Origin: an uncultured Oscillospiraceae bacterium
Lineage (GTDB): Bacteria; Bacillota; Clostridia; Oscillospirales; Oscillospiraceae
Direction of reading: 5' to 3'
NCBI GenBank assembly: GCA_900756715.1
Contig: CAAELC010000100.1
Location: forward strand, 1-26,171
DNA: 26,171 bases
In this document: positions 14,523 through 22,540 of the stretch, piece by piece
How the letters are laid out: each line of letters begins with the position of its first letter
Numbering within the stretch: position 1 is the first letter of the stretch
The notes under the pieces: generated by a model
Database searches by the model: none
The model's input: the letters and a program-made list of their open reading frames with translations, nothing else
Told to the model about the DNA's origin: nothing
Made by a program: the position numbers and the translations under genes

Positions 14523-15411
14523 CGGCGATCTTAATCTGCTGCAGATCTGGCTGGGCGGCGGCGTAGACCTGACCGAGCGGCTGAGTGAGGAGGGCCGCGC
14601 CCCGGATACGGAAGCAGTGGACCGCTACCAGCCCCGCAAAAACCGGGACACCTATGAGCGCAATCTCCGCCGTTCCCGGCAGCTCTATAATGTGGCCGCC
14701 ACCGGTCTGTGCCTGCTCATGGCCCTGATTATGATTGCCGCTGCCCTCTGCCTGCCGTCTTACAGCGACCCCAACAGCCCCACCGTCAACGAGGTACCCC
14801 GCCGCTATGTGGAGCAGGGCACCGAGGAGACCGGCGCAGTAAACACGGTGGCGGGTATGATTCTGGATTACCGCGCCTTTGATACGCTGGGCGAATCCTT
14901 TGTTCTGTTCACCGCCATGTGCACCGTCACCATCCTGATGGATCAGCCCGGCCGCCGCCGGAAGGTCCGGGCGGATGTGGAGATTGTCCACTACGGCGCC
15001 GACCTGATTGTGCGCATGGTCTGTTCGTTCCTGATTCCCATCATCTTCGTTTTCGGCATTTATATCCTGCTCAATGGCCACCTGTCCCCCGGCGGCGGCT
15101 TTTCCGGCGGCGCTATTCTTGCCACCGCTCCCATTCTGTATGCCATGGTCTTTGGGGATAATGTGGCCAGCCGTGTGTTCAGCCGCAATCGGCTGAAAGC
15201 CGTCACGGTCTGCTCGCTCAGCTTCTATTGCCTTGCCAAAAGCTATTCTTTTTACACCGGCGCCAACCATCTGCATTCCATCATCACTCCGGGAACGCCG
15301 GGGCGCATCTTCTCCGGCGGGCTGATCCTGCCGTTGAATGTGGCGGTGGGCTTTTTGGTGTGCTGCACCATGTACAGCTTCTATATGTACTTCAGAAGGG
15401 GGGAACTGTAA
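14503..15411 (+). CDS. MbhE-MnhB fusion subunit with charged N-terminal extension
   Basis: A 302-residue protein made of three parts. Residues 1-60 are charged and soluble (net basic, no helix-forming hydrophobic run). Residues about 62-148 match the MbhE domain, with RAFDTLGE (124-131) and two helices. Residues about 165-297 match MnhB/MrpB, with GHLSPGGGFSGG (192-203) and the GRIFSGGLILPLNVAVGF segment. In Mbh the MbhE and MbhF(MrpB) parts are separate neighbouring genes, and in Mrp MbhE is the end of MrpA; here they are one polypeptide in the same order. ATG 14503 is preceded by GGAGGAGA. A frame open to 14452 lies within the upstream gene and is not used. Confidence 0.85.
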   Translation: MTKKTTDGDLNLLQIWLGGGVDLTERLSEEGRAPDTEAVDRYQPRKNRDTYERNLRRSRQLYNVAATGLCLLMALIMIAAALCLPSYSDPNSPTVNEVPRRYVEQGTEETGAVNTVAGMILDYRAFDTLGESFVLFTAMCTVTILMDQPGRRRKVRADVEIVHYGADLIVRMVCSFLIPIIFVFGIYILLNGHLSPGGGFSGGAILATAPILYAMVFGDNVASRVFSRNRLKAVTVCSLSFYCLAKSYSFYTGANHLHSIITPGTPGRIFSGGLILPLNVAVGFLVCCTMYSFYMYFRRGEL

Positions 15412-15412
15412 A

Positions 15413-15805
15413 ATGGGGGATTTGCTGCAAACCATTCTCGTCAATTATGAGGAAATCGTGGCGATTATCCTGTTTTCCATCGGCTTCTGCATGCTGCTGT
15501 TTTCCCGCAACCTGCTGAAAAAGGTCATTGGCCTTGATATTATGGACAGTGGCGTTTTCCTCCTTCTGGCCGATCGCGGCTATATCGCCGGGCGCAAGGT
15601 TCCCATCATCACCGACGGCGTCACGGATATGTCCCGGTATATCAACCCCATTCCCGCCGGTCTGGTGCTTACGGGCATCGTAGTCTCCGTCAGCGTGTCT
15701 GCCGTGCTGCTGGCACTGACGGTGCAGATTTACAAAACCTATCACACCCTGGACATTGATAAGCTCTATCTGATGATGTCCCCCAAAAGGAGGGGCCGGA
15801 AATGA
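15413..15805 (+). CDS. mnhC: Cation/H+ antiporter subunit MrpC/MnhC (MbhG-like, NuoK family)
   Basis: A 130-residue protein with three helices and a longer charged C-terminus. LLKKVIGLDIMDSGVFLLL and NPIPAGLVLTGIVVSVSVSAVLLALTVQIYK are the MnhC/NuoK signatures; the Pro-rich NPIP loop before the third helix is typical. It corresponds to MbhG and helps form the ion path between antiporter subunits. The ATG lies 1 base after the upstream stop, with AAGGGGGG as ribosome site. The last codons overlap the next ATG (ATGA). Earlier in-frame codons back to 15338 are inside the upstream gene. Confidence 0.9.
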   Translation: MGDLLQTILVNYEEIVAIILFSIGFCMLLFSRNLLKKVIGLDIMDSGVFLLLADRGYIAGRKVPIITDGVTDMSRYINPIPAGLVLTGIVVSVSVSAVLLALTVQIYKTYHTLDIDKLYLMMSPKRRGRK

Positions 15806-17289
15806 CCCTTGTGCAGAATTTTCCTCTGTTTTCCATCATCCTGTCCCTTTTTTGCGCCGTTATTTCTTTCGCTTTAAATCAGAACTCTGCCCGGCGGATC
15901 ACCATTTTTCTGCTGTCCGCCAGCATGGTGATGCAGGCCGCCACGCTCCTTTTCTGCCAGCAGGGCAACCTGTCCTATGACTATATGATGGGGCACTATC
16001 CCGCCCCCTGGGGCAACGAGATTACCGTGGGCGTGCTGGAGTGCGTGATGGCGTTGCTATTTGCCTTTGTGATGCTTTTCAGCATTCTTGGCGGCATGGA
16101 GCACATTCTTCACGATGTAACCCCCACCCGTCAGCGGCTTTACTGGGTCATGGTGGATCTGACTCACGCGGCCCTTCTGGCCCTGTGCTATACGAATGAC
16201 CTGTTCACGGCCTATGTCTTCATCGAGATTCTGACGCTGGCCTCCTGTGCGCTGCTGGCCGTTCGCAGCGGCGGAAAGACGCTGCTGGCCTCCGTGCGGT
16301 ATCTGATCTTTGCGCTGGTAGGCTCCGGCCTGTTTCTCATCGGCGTCATTCTAACCTATTCCGTCACGGGCCACCTGCTGTTTCCCCAGCTGCATCAGGC
16401 CATTGCCGCTCTCTGGCAGGAGCAGACCTACCGCCTGCCCATGACCGTGGCCATCGGCCTGATGGTGTCGGGCCTTGCTATTAAAAGCGGTCTTTTCCCC
16501 TTCCATTTCTGGGTACCGGATGCCCACAGCCGGGCTATCACCTCGTCCTCCTGCATTCTCTCGGGCGTTGTATTCAAGGGGTATATTTTCCTGCTCATCA
16601 AAATTATCTATCAGGTGCTGGGCATTGATGTTTACCTTGCCAGCGGCGTGCAGAATATTCTGCTGGTGCTGGGCATCGGCGGCATGATCGTATGCAGCGT
16701 CTCCGCCATCCAGACTGGGCAGATTAAGCCCATGATTGCCTTCTCCTCCGCCGCCCAGATCGGCTATATCTACATGGGCCTCGGCATGGGCACCGAAACG
16801 GCCCTTCTGGCCGCCCTGTTCCAGATTTTCTCCCACGCACTGACCAAGCCCATGCTGTTCCTTGCCGCCGGTCGTCTGGTGGACGCCAACCATGGCCGCA
16901 AGGACTTCGCCTCGCTCCGCGGAGCGGGACATTTGGACCCGGTGGCAGGCGTTCTGTTCACACTGGGCGCCCTAAGCATGGTGGGTGTTCCTCTGTTTGC
17001 CGGCTTTATTCCCAAGCTCTATTTTGCCGAGGCCGCTCTGGCTCTTTCATGGCAGACCTGGCCCGTGCTGCTGGCGCTGGCTGTCTCCACGGTGCTGAAT
17101 GTGCTGTATTTTCTGTACACAGCCGTGCTTTTGTGGATGCCCATGGCCAACCCCCATTACCAGCGTGTCACTTCCTGGATTCCCGCTATTCCCGCCGCAG
17201 TGCTGGCCGGTGCCAATCTGTTCTTCGGCCTGTGCTCTGGCCCTATTGCCAATCTGCTGCAGCAGGGGATGACCCTGTTCTTCAGATAA
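15802..17289 (+). CDS. Proton-conducting antiporter subunit 1 (MrpD/MbhH/NuoN-like)
   Basis: A 495-residue polytopic membrane protein of the NuoL/M/N-MrpA/D family, with about 14 helices. The four charged residues that carry ions in the family are present: Glu142 in the fifth helix (FIEILTLAS), Lys228 (AIKSGLFPFHFWVPDAHS), Lys259 (VFKGY) and Lys405 (FIPKLYF); His345 and Lys349 are in FSHALTKPML. By position directly after mnhC it corresponds to MbhH/MrpD. Whether H+ or Na+ crosses here cannot be told from sequence. It overlaps mnhC by 4 bases; the next start lies 18 bases after its stop. Confidence 0.9.
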   Translation: MTLVQNFPLFSIILSLFCAVISFALNQNSARRITIFLLSASMVMQAATLLFCQQGNLSYDYMMGHYPAPWGNEITVGVLECVMALLFAFVMLFSILGGMEHILHDVTPTRQRLYWVMVDLTHAALLALCYTNDLFTAYVFIEILTLASCALLAVRSGGKTLLASVRYLIFALVGSGLFLIGVILTYSVTGHLLFPQLHQAIAALWQEQTYRLPMTVAIGLMVSGLAIKSGLFPFHFWVPDAHSRAITSSSCILSGVVFKGYIFLLIKIIYQVLGIDVYLASGVQNILLVLGIGGMIVCSVSAIQTGQIKPMIAFSSAAQIGYIYMGLGMGTETALLAALFQIFSHALTKPMLFLAAGRLVDANHGRKDFASLRGAGHLDPVAGVLFTLGALSMVGVPLFAGFIPKLYFAEAALALSWQTWPVLLALAVSTVLNVLYFLYTAVLLWMPMANPHYQRVTSWIPAIPAAVLAGANLFFGLCSGPIANLLQQGMTLFFR

Positions 17290-17307
17290 TTCGGAAAGGA
17301 GAATATC

Positions 17308-18756
17308 ATGATTTTATACGCCTTTCTTCTCCTTCCCCTTTTGCTGGGTCTTGCCTGCTTTCTGCTGCCTGATAAGAACCTTTCCCGCCTCCAGGCGGCA
17401 GCAATAGCCCTTGTGCAGGCTGTCGTGTGCGCGCTGGCCCTTGCATCCGCCGTAGGGGGCAATGCTTCCACCGGAACCCTGTACCTGACGGAGAGCCTCA
17501 CCTTCTGCCTGTCAATGGACACTTTAAGCGGCTTTTTCTGCCTGCTGGTTTCTGTGTGCTGGCTGCTCAGCATTCCTTACTGCTCCGTATACATGACTCA
17601 CGAGGAGCATCCCTCCCGCTTTTACGGCTTCTTGTTCCTCACCGAGTCCATGGTCCTTGGCGCGGCACTGGCAGCGGACCTTGTCACGCTGTATCTGTTT
17701 TTTGAGATGGCCACGCTGCTGTCCTTTCCTCTGGTGCTGCACAGCCAGACCAGCAAGGCGCTGCTGGGCGCCTCCAAGTATCTGTATTATTCTGTTGCGG
17801 GTGCGTTTATGGTGCTGTTCGGCATGGTGGTGCTTTCTCTCCGCCTGCCGCTGTCCTTCGCCCCGGGCGGCGCACTTTCCACCTCAACCCTCACCGGCAC
17901 GGAGCAGCTGGCCGTTTTCTTTATCATCCTTGGTTTCGGGGCCAAGGCGGGCCTGTTCCCGCTGCACAACTGGCTTCCCTCTGCCCACCCGGTAGCTCCC
18001 GCCCCCGCCAGTGCCCTGCTGTCGGGCATCATCACCAAGGTAGGCGTCATCGGCATTCTGCGCACCATTTATTTTCTGGTGGGTCCGGAGGCTCTGCGCG
18101 GCACATGGGTGCAGACCACCTGCCTGATTCTGGCTCTTGTTACCGTGTTTATGGGGTCTTTTATGGGCTGCACGGAAAATGTTCTGAAAAAGCGTCTGGC
18201 CTATTCCAGCATCTCACAGGTTTCCTATGTGCTGCTGGGCCTGTTTGTCATGACGCCCACCGGCCTCACCGGCGCTCTGCTCCAGATTCTGTTCCACGCC
18301 GCCGCCAAAATCGGCATTTTTCTTGCCGCCGGCGCCATCATTTGTCTCACCGGCGTGCAGTCCATCGACCGGTTCCCCGGCCTCGGGCAGCGCCTGCCTG
18401 CCACCATGCTGTGCTTCACGGCTCTGTCCCTGTCGCTTGTGGGCATCCCTCCCTTCGGCGGCTTTCACAGCAAGTGGTATCTGGCCCTTTCCGCGCTGGA
18501 TGGGCTAAGCGCTCCCCTTTCCTATGTGATCCCGGCGGTGCTGCTTTTCTCCGCCCTACTCACAGCCGGTTATCTCTTTCCGCCCATCGTGCGCAGCTTT
18601 TTCCCCGGGGCGGATTTTACTCCCCAGCCTCGTGTCTGTGAGCCTGCCGCCCTGCTGCTTCCCATGGTGGTGCTGGCCGTTTTTGTGCTGCTGGCAGGTC
18701 TTCTGCCGGGCTGGGCACTTTCTGCGGCGCAAACCGTAACGCAGAGCATCCTGTAA
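17308..18756 (+). CDS. Proton-conducting antiporter subunit 2 (NuoM/N/MrpD-like)
   Basis: A 482-residue member of the same NuoL/M/N family, with strong AAAGGAG before the ATG. Key residues are kept: Glu133 (FFEMATLLSFPLV), Lys213 in GAKAGLFPLHNWLPSAHPVAP, Lys244 (ITKVG), His330 and Lys334 (FHAAAKI), and Lys389 (FHSKWY). The TM7 block with AHPVAPAPASALLSG is nearly the same as in the fourth copy (20230-22194), so these two are the closest pair in the window. Such a second copy next to an MbhH-like gene is not part of the standard Mrp or Mbh plan. Confidence 0.88.
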   Translation: MILYAFLLLPLLLGLACFLLPDKNLSRLQAAAIALVQAVVCALALASAVGGNASTGTLYLTESLTFCLSMDTLSGFFCLLVSVCWLLSIPYCSVYMTHEEHPSRFYGFLFLTESMVLGAALAADLVTLYLFFEMATLLSFPLVLHSQTSKALLGASKYLYYSVAGAFMVLFGMVVLSLRLPLSFAPGGALSTSTLTGTEQLAVFFIILGFGAKAGLFPLHNWLPSAHPVAPAPASALLSGIITKVGVIGILRTIYFLVGPEALRGTWVQTTCLILALVTVFMGSFMGCTENVLKKRLAYSSISQVSYVLLGLFVMTPTGLTGALLQILFHAAAKIGIFLAAGAIICLTGVQSIDRFPGLGQRLPATMLCFTALSLSLVGIPPFGGFHSKWYLALSALDGLSAPLSYVIPAVLLFSALLTAGYLFPPIVRSFFPGADFTPQPRVCEPAALLLPMVVLAVFVLLAGLLPGWALSAAQTVTQSIL

Positions 18757-18769
18757 GGAGGATTGAGAC

Positions 18770-20233
18770 ATGAATGCATACTATCTGACGCTCCCCGTCC
18801 TCCTGCCTATTGTTTTTGGTCTTGTTGGCTTCGCGCTGCCCTTCCCGTCGGAAAAAACGCGCCGCCTGTGGTTCGGCTCCATCATCTGCCTGACCACGGT
18901 GCTGACCTGGGTGGCCATCCTCCGCTGCGGGGATGAGTCGGTGCATCTGGTGCGCTTTACCCAGCATCTCTCCCTCACCTTCCGGCTGGATGGTGCGGGC
19001 CGCCTGTTTGCGGGTCTTTCGGCCACGCTCTGGCCCTTTACCATGGTCTATGCATTTGATTACATGCGTCACGAGCAGCATCTGCCCATGTTCTGGGCCT
19101 TTTTCACGGTGGCCTTTGGCGTCACGCTTGGTATTGCCTTCGCCGGGAACATGCTCACCATGTACCTGTTTTACGAGCTTCTGACCCTTGCCACCCTGCC
19201 CCTTGTGATGCAGCAGATGACCTCCGCCGCCTTCAAAGCCGGCATTGAATACGCCGCCTATTCCATGACCGGCGCGGCCCTTGCCTTTATCGCGCTGGTG
19301 TTTCTCATTGCCAACGGCGCGCAGGACTTTGTCCCCGGCGGTCATTTTGCCGCCTACAGCGGCGATCTGACCCTTCTTCTGGCAGTGTTCGCCCTGTCCT
19401 TTGTTGGGTTTGGTGCCAAGGCCGCCATCTTCCCCCTGCATGCATGGCTGCCCAAGGCGGCGGTGGCTCCCACGCCTGTCACGGCTCTGCTGCATGCGGT
19501 GGCCGTTGTCAAGGCCGGTGCCTTCGCCTGCATTCGCCTGACCTACTATGCCTTCGGCACAGAAATCCTCCGCGGCACATGGAGTCAGTGGCTGGTCATG
19601 TCGCTGGCCCTTGTTACCGTGCTGTACGGCTCCTGCATGTCTCTCAAACGCCGTCACTTTAAAAAGCGGCTGGCCTATTCCACGATTTCGAACCTGTCCT
19701 ACATTCTCTTTTCCGTGTCCTTGATGACTCCGGCGGGGCTTGCGGCAGCGTTCCTTCATATGATTGTCCATTCCGTCATCAAAATCATGGCCTTTTTCAC
19801 GGCGGGCAGCGTCCTTCACTATTCCCACCGTGAGTATATTGACGAGCTGGAGGGGCTGGGTCGGCAGATGCCGGTAACCTTTGCCTGCTTCACCGTGGCT
19901 GCCTGCGCCCTGACGGGCATTCCTCCCTTCAACGGTTTTGTCAGCAAGTGGTACATTGCGCTGGCCGCCGTAAAAACCGGGCAGACATTGCCCCTTGTCG
20001 GCTTTGGCGTGCTGCTTCTGTCCGCCCTGCTCACGGCCATCTACATGTTCCAGATCGTCCTTCGTGCCTGGTTCCCGCGGCACGGTCTGGGCGTTTTCCC
20101 GGTGGAACAGGCCCATGAGGCCCGCTGGGAGATGACTGTCCCCATGGTGCTTCTGGCCCTTCTGTGCCTGGTCATGGGTCTGTTCCCCCAGCCTTTGCTT
20201 GATCTGATCCGGGAGGCGGTGACCACGCTATGA
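18770..20233 (+). CDS. Proton-conducting antiporter subunit 3 (NuoM/N/MrpD-like)
   Basis: A 487-residue polytopic protein. A strong GTAAGGAGG lies 8 bases before the ATG. Conserved charges are Glu136 (FYELLTL), Lys217 in GAKAAIFPLHAWLPKAAVAPTP, Lys248 (VVKAG), His334 and Lys338 (VHSVIKI), and Lys393 (FVSKWY). The TM7 loop (AAVAPTPVTALLHAV) differs from the APASALLSG of copies 2 and 4, so this copy is not a recent duplicate of them. The last codons overlap the next start (ATGA at 20230-20233). Confidence 0.88.
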   Translation: MNAYYLTLPVLLPIVFGLVGFALPFPSEKTRRLWFGSIICLTTVLTWVAILRCGDESVHLVRFTQHLSLTFRLDGAGRLFAGLSATLWPFTMVYAFDYMRHEQHLPMFWAFFTVAFGVTLGIAFAGNMLTMYLFYELLTLATLPLVMQQMTSAAFKAGIEYAAYSMTGAALAFIALVFLIANGAQDFVPGGHFAAYSGDLTLLLAVFALSFVGFGAKAAIFPLHAWLPKAAVAPTPVTALLHAVAVVKAGAFACIRLTYYAFGTEILRGTWSQWLVMSLALVTVLYGSCMSLKRRHFKKRLAYSTISNLSYILFSVSLMTPAGLAAAFLHMIVHSVIKIMAFFTAGSVLHYSHREYIDELEGLGRQMPVTFACFTVAACALTGIPPFNGFVSKWYIALAAVKTGQTLPLVGFGVLLLSALLTAIYMFQIVLRAWFPRHGLGVFPVEQAHEARWEMTVPMVLLALLCLVMGLFPQPLLDLIREAVTTL

Positions 20234-22194
20234 TTTCTGTTTATCTTTCCATCCTGCTTCTGCTGCCTGTCCTTGTAGCCGTTTGTCTGGCACTTGGCCC
20301 GGAAAGCCCACGGTTTCAGGGCCGGCTTGCCATCCTTGCCACATTTCTGCCGCTGCTATGCATGGTGCTGCTGTGCTTTCGGGCTTCCGCTGAAACGCTG
20401 GCTTACCCTCTGGTGGGGCTGTCCTTCACCTTCGGCGGCTTTCAGAAGCTTTACGGCATGGTGGTCTGCTTTATGTGGTTTGTTTCCGCCCTGCTGTCAC
20501 CTCAGTATTTCCGGGGGCACCACCACCTCAAGCGCTATTACTTTTTCTTTCTCATCTGCCTCAGCTTCACGCAGGGCGTTTTCCTGTCAGCAGACCTGTA
20601 CACCACCTTTCTGTTTTTTGAACTTATGAGCCTCGGCTCCTATGTCTGGGTGGTACAGGAGGAAACAGACGGCGCACTGGCCGCCGGCCGCACCTATCTC
20701 TCCATCGCCGTGCTGGGTGGCCTTGTCACCCTGATGGGCCTGTTTCTGCTGTATCATCTCACCGGGACGCTGGCTCTCGATGAACTGGCGGCCGCCTGTG
20801 CCGCCGTGGAAAACCGCCGCGCCCTGTGGGCCGCCGCCGTCTGCATTCTCTTCGGCTTCGGTGCCAAGGCCGGTGTCTTTCCGCTGCACATCTGGCTACC
20901 CAAGGCGCACCCGGTAGCCCCTGCCCCCGCCAGTGCTCTGCTTTCCGGCGTGCTGACCAAGGCCGGTGTGTTCGGCATGCTGATTATCACTGCCCACATC
21001 CTGCCCTTTGACCATCGCTGGGGCGTGCTTGTTCTGGTGCTGGGCTGCATCACTATGGTGCTGGGCGCGGTGATGGCCGTGTTCTCCATCAATCTGAAGT
21101 TCATTCTGGCCTGCTCCTCTCTGTCCCAGATCGGCTTTATTCTGGTGGGTGTGTCCATGATCTGCCTGCTGGGCAGCCACAACGCACTGGCCGCCAACGG
21201 CACGGTGCTTTATATGCTGAACCACTCGCTGGTCAAGCTGACGCTGTTCCTGCTGGCCGGTGTCGTGTACTATAACACCCATCAGCTGGATCTGAACCGC
21301 ATCCGCGGCTTCGGCCGGAGACGGCTCCTGCTGCATGTGCTGTTTCTGTTTGGGGCCTGCTCGCTGGCAGGCATTCCCGGCACGCTGGGCTATCTCAGCA
21401 AAACTCTGGTGCACGAGGCCGTGGTGGAGCTGGCCGTTGAAAGCGGCAGCGCCGCCATCACCGCAGTGGAGTGGCTGTTTCTCCTGTCCGGCGGCCTGAC
21501 CGCCGCGTACATGACCAAGGTATATGTGGCACTGTTCTGGCAAAAAGCGCCGGAGCAGCTCCATTCACCGCAGAAATGGGGCGCACCCGCCTCGGTTCTG
21601 GCTCTGATTCTGGCCGCCGTACCTCTGCCGGTGCTGGGCCTGCTGCCCCACCGTCTGGCCGAGAAGATTTCCGGCGCTACCCTGTCCTTCACCGCCGGAC
21701 ATCCTTTCGACCATGCCATTCACTATTTTGCCTGGGCCAATCTGAAAGGCGTCGTTATCTCCCTGACCATCGGCCTTCTGGTATATCTGCTGTTCATCCG
21801 CCGCGTTCTGATAAAGGGCGGTGTCTACCGCAGCTGCTGGCCGGATTGGCTCAGTCTGGAAGACCGCGTATACCTGCCCATCATTTCCCTTCTGTTCCGT
21901 GGGCTGCGGGCCGTGTGCCGCGTGATCTGCGACAGTCTGGACCTGCTTGTTCTGCTCTGCCGGCGCACCTTCCTGCGGGATTGGCGCGAACGGATCAACG
22001 CCCACCCCTACAGTCAGACCGCCCGAGCCATTTCCCACCACATCAGCATCAACGAGGAGGAGGTGTCCGACCGCATCGCCTCTCTGTCTGACTTGACCGC
22101 CCGTATGACCAACAGCGTCTCCTTCGGCCTGCTGACAACCTGCATGGGTCTGTGCCTGATTCTGGTGGTGGCTCTGATTTTCGTTTTCGCCTGA
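20230..22194 (+). CDS. Proton-conducting antiporter subunit 4, long form (NuoL/MrpA N-terminal-like)
   Basis: A 654-residue protein, the longest of the four. The core (1-500) has Glu131 (FFELMSLGS), Lys213 in GAKAGVFPLHIWLPKAHPVAP, Lys244 (LTKAG), His332 and Lys336 (NHSLVKL), and Lys391 (YLSKTL). A C-terminal extension follows: one helix about 505-525, then about 105 amphipathic, charged residues, then a final helix 632-653. That order (helix, long soluble or in-plane stretch, helix) is like the lateral-helix end of NuoL. It lacks the MbhD/MbhE domains that end a classical MrpA; those are encoded separately upstream. It is the last gene of the operon and is followed 25 bases on by a terminator. 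Confidence 0.88.
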   Translation: MISVYLSILLLLPVLVAVCLALGPESPRFQGRLAILATFLPLLCMVLLCFRASAETLAYPLVGLSFTFGGFQKLYGMVVCFMWFVSALLSPQYFRGHHHLKRYYFFFLICLSFTQGVFLSADLYTTFLFFELMSLGSYVWVVQEETDGALAAGRTYLSIAVLGGLVTLMGLFLLYHLTGTLALDELAAACAAVENRRALWAAAVCILFGFGAKAGVFPLHIWLPKAHPVAPAPASALLSGVLTKAGVFGMLIITAHILPFDHRWGVLVLVLGCITMVLGAVMAVFSINLKFILACSSLSQIGFILVGVSMICLLGSHNALAANGTVLYMLNHSLVKLTLFLLAGVVYYNTHQLDLNRIRGFGRRRLLLHVLFLFGACSLAGIPGTLGYLSKTLVHEAVVELAVESGSAAITAVEWLFLLSGGLTAAYMTKVYVALFWQKAPEQLHSPQKWGAPASVLALILAAVPLPVLGLLPHRLAEKISGATLSFTAGHPFDHAIHYFAWANLKGVVISLTIGLLVYLLFIRRVLIKGGVYRSCWPDWLSLEDRVYLPIISLLFRGLRAVCRVICDSLDLLVLLCRRTFLRDWRERINAHPYSQTARAISHHISINEEEVSDRIASLSDLTARMTNSVSFGLLTTCMGLCLILVVALIFVFA

Positions 22195-22219
22195 TGGCTT
22201 CCCATTTTCCTGCGATTTT

Positions 22220-22256
22220 AACCCGCGCCTCTGAAAAGAGGCGCGGGTTTCTTTAT
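22220..22256 (+). terminator. Rho-independent terminator of the antiporter operon
   Basis: A 13-bp perfect stem (22220-22232 with 22237-22249) with a GAAA loop, then TTTCTTTA. It separates the antiporter operon from the hydrogenase operon. Confidence 0.9.
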
Positions 22257-22482
22257 TGGCAGTTCTTTCGTATGAAAACAATATTTTTAAGAAACTTTTT
22301 GTGATTCTCTTAACAGACTCTTGTCATCAATTTGTCAAACACCCTGAAATCATTTCCAAAACAGCGCCTCCCCGCCGCTTTTTCTTTTCTTTTCCGCTTT
22401 ACAAATTGTGAAAACTTTTTTCATTCTCTTAGTGCCATTATTTGATAATAACTTTATATTATGAGAACTATTTTCTATCCAA
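22257..22482. other. AT-rich non-coding leader with repeated elements upstream of the hydrogenase operon
   Basis: This stretch, together with the promoter and leader to 22540, holds no gene that I can support and is strikingly AT-rich next to its GC-rich surroundings. It contains: an approximate direct repeat GAAA(A)CTTTTT..ATTCTCTTA at 22291-22312 and 22410-22431; TTGTCA twice, 11 bases apart (22321-22326, 22332-22337); an inverted TTAAGA/TCTTAA pair near 22288-22313; and TTGTGAA (22406-22412), which resembles half of a Rex site but has no good second half. These are candidate control sites; none matches a known operator fully. Confidence 0.5.
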
Positions 22483-22511
22483 TTGACATTTTCACATTTT
22501 TGTGCCATTCT
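22483..22511 (+). promoter_or_regulatory. Candidate promoter of the hydrogenase operon
   Basis: A perfect TTGACA (22483-22488), a 17-base spacer and a weak CATTCT (22506-22511). The spacer holds CACA-TTTT-TGTG (22493-22504), a short inverted repeat that could bind a regulator. The weak -10 suggests dependence on activation. Confidence 0.4.
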
Positions 22512-22525
22512 AAACAAAAGCTGAA

Positions 22526-22531
22526 AAGGAG
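22526..22531 (+). promoter_or_regulatory. Ribosome binding site supporting a TTG start
   Basis: A perfect AAGGAG lies 9 bases before TTG at 22541. No in-frame ATG or GTG is better placed. Confidence 0.75.
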
Positions 22532-22540
22532 TGGATCGTT

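Noticed and set aside
18617..20116. Minus-strand open frame of 499 codons over antiporter subunits 2 and 3
   Set aside because: Shadow of two clear membrane-protein genes; its translation is a Gly/His/Gln/Lys-rich string with no motif.
13087..22194. Complex I (nuo) operon
   Set aside because: MrpE, F, G and MnhB are present and NuoA, B, C, D, H, I, J are absent, so this is an Mrp/Mbh-type module.
22401..22428. Rex operator upstream of the hydrogenase operon
   Set aside because: TTGTGAA is a good half-site but the other half (expected TTCACAA) is not present at the required spacing.
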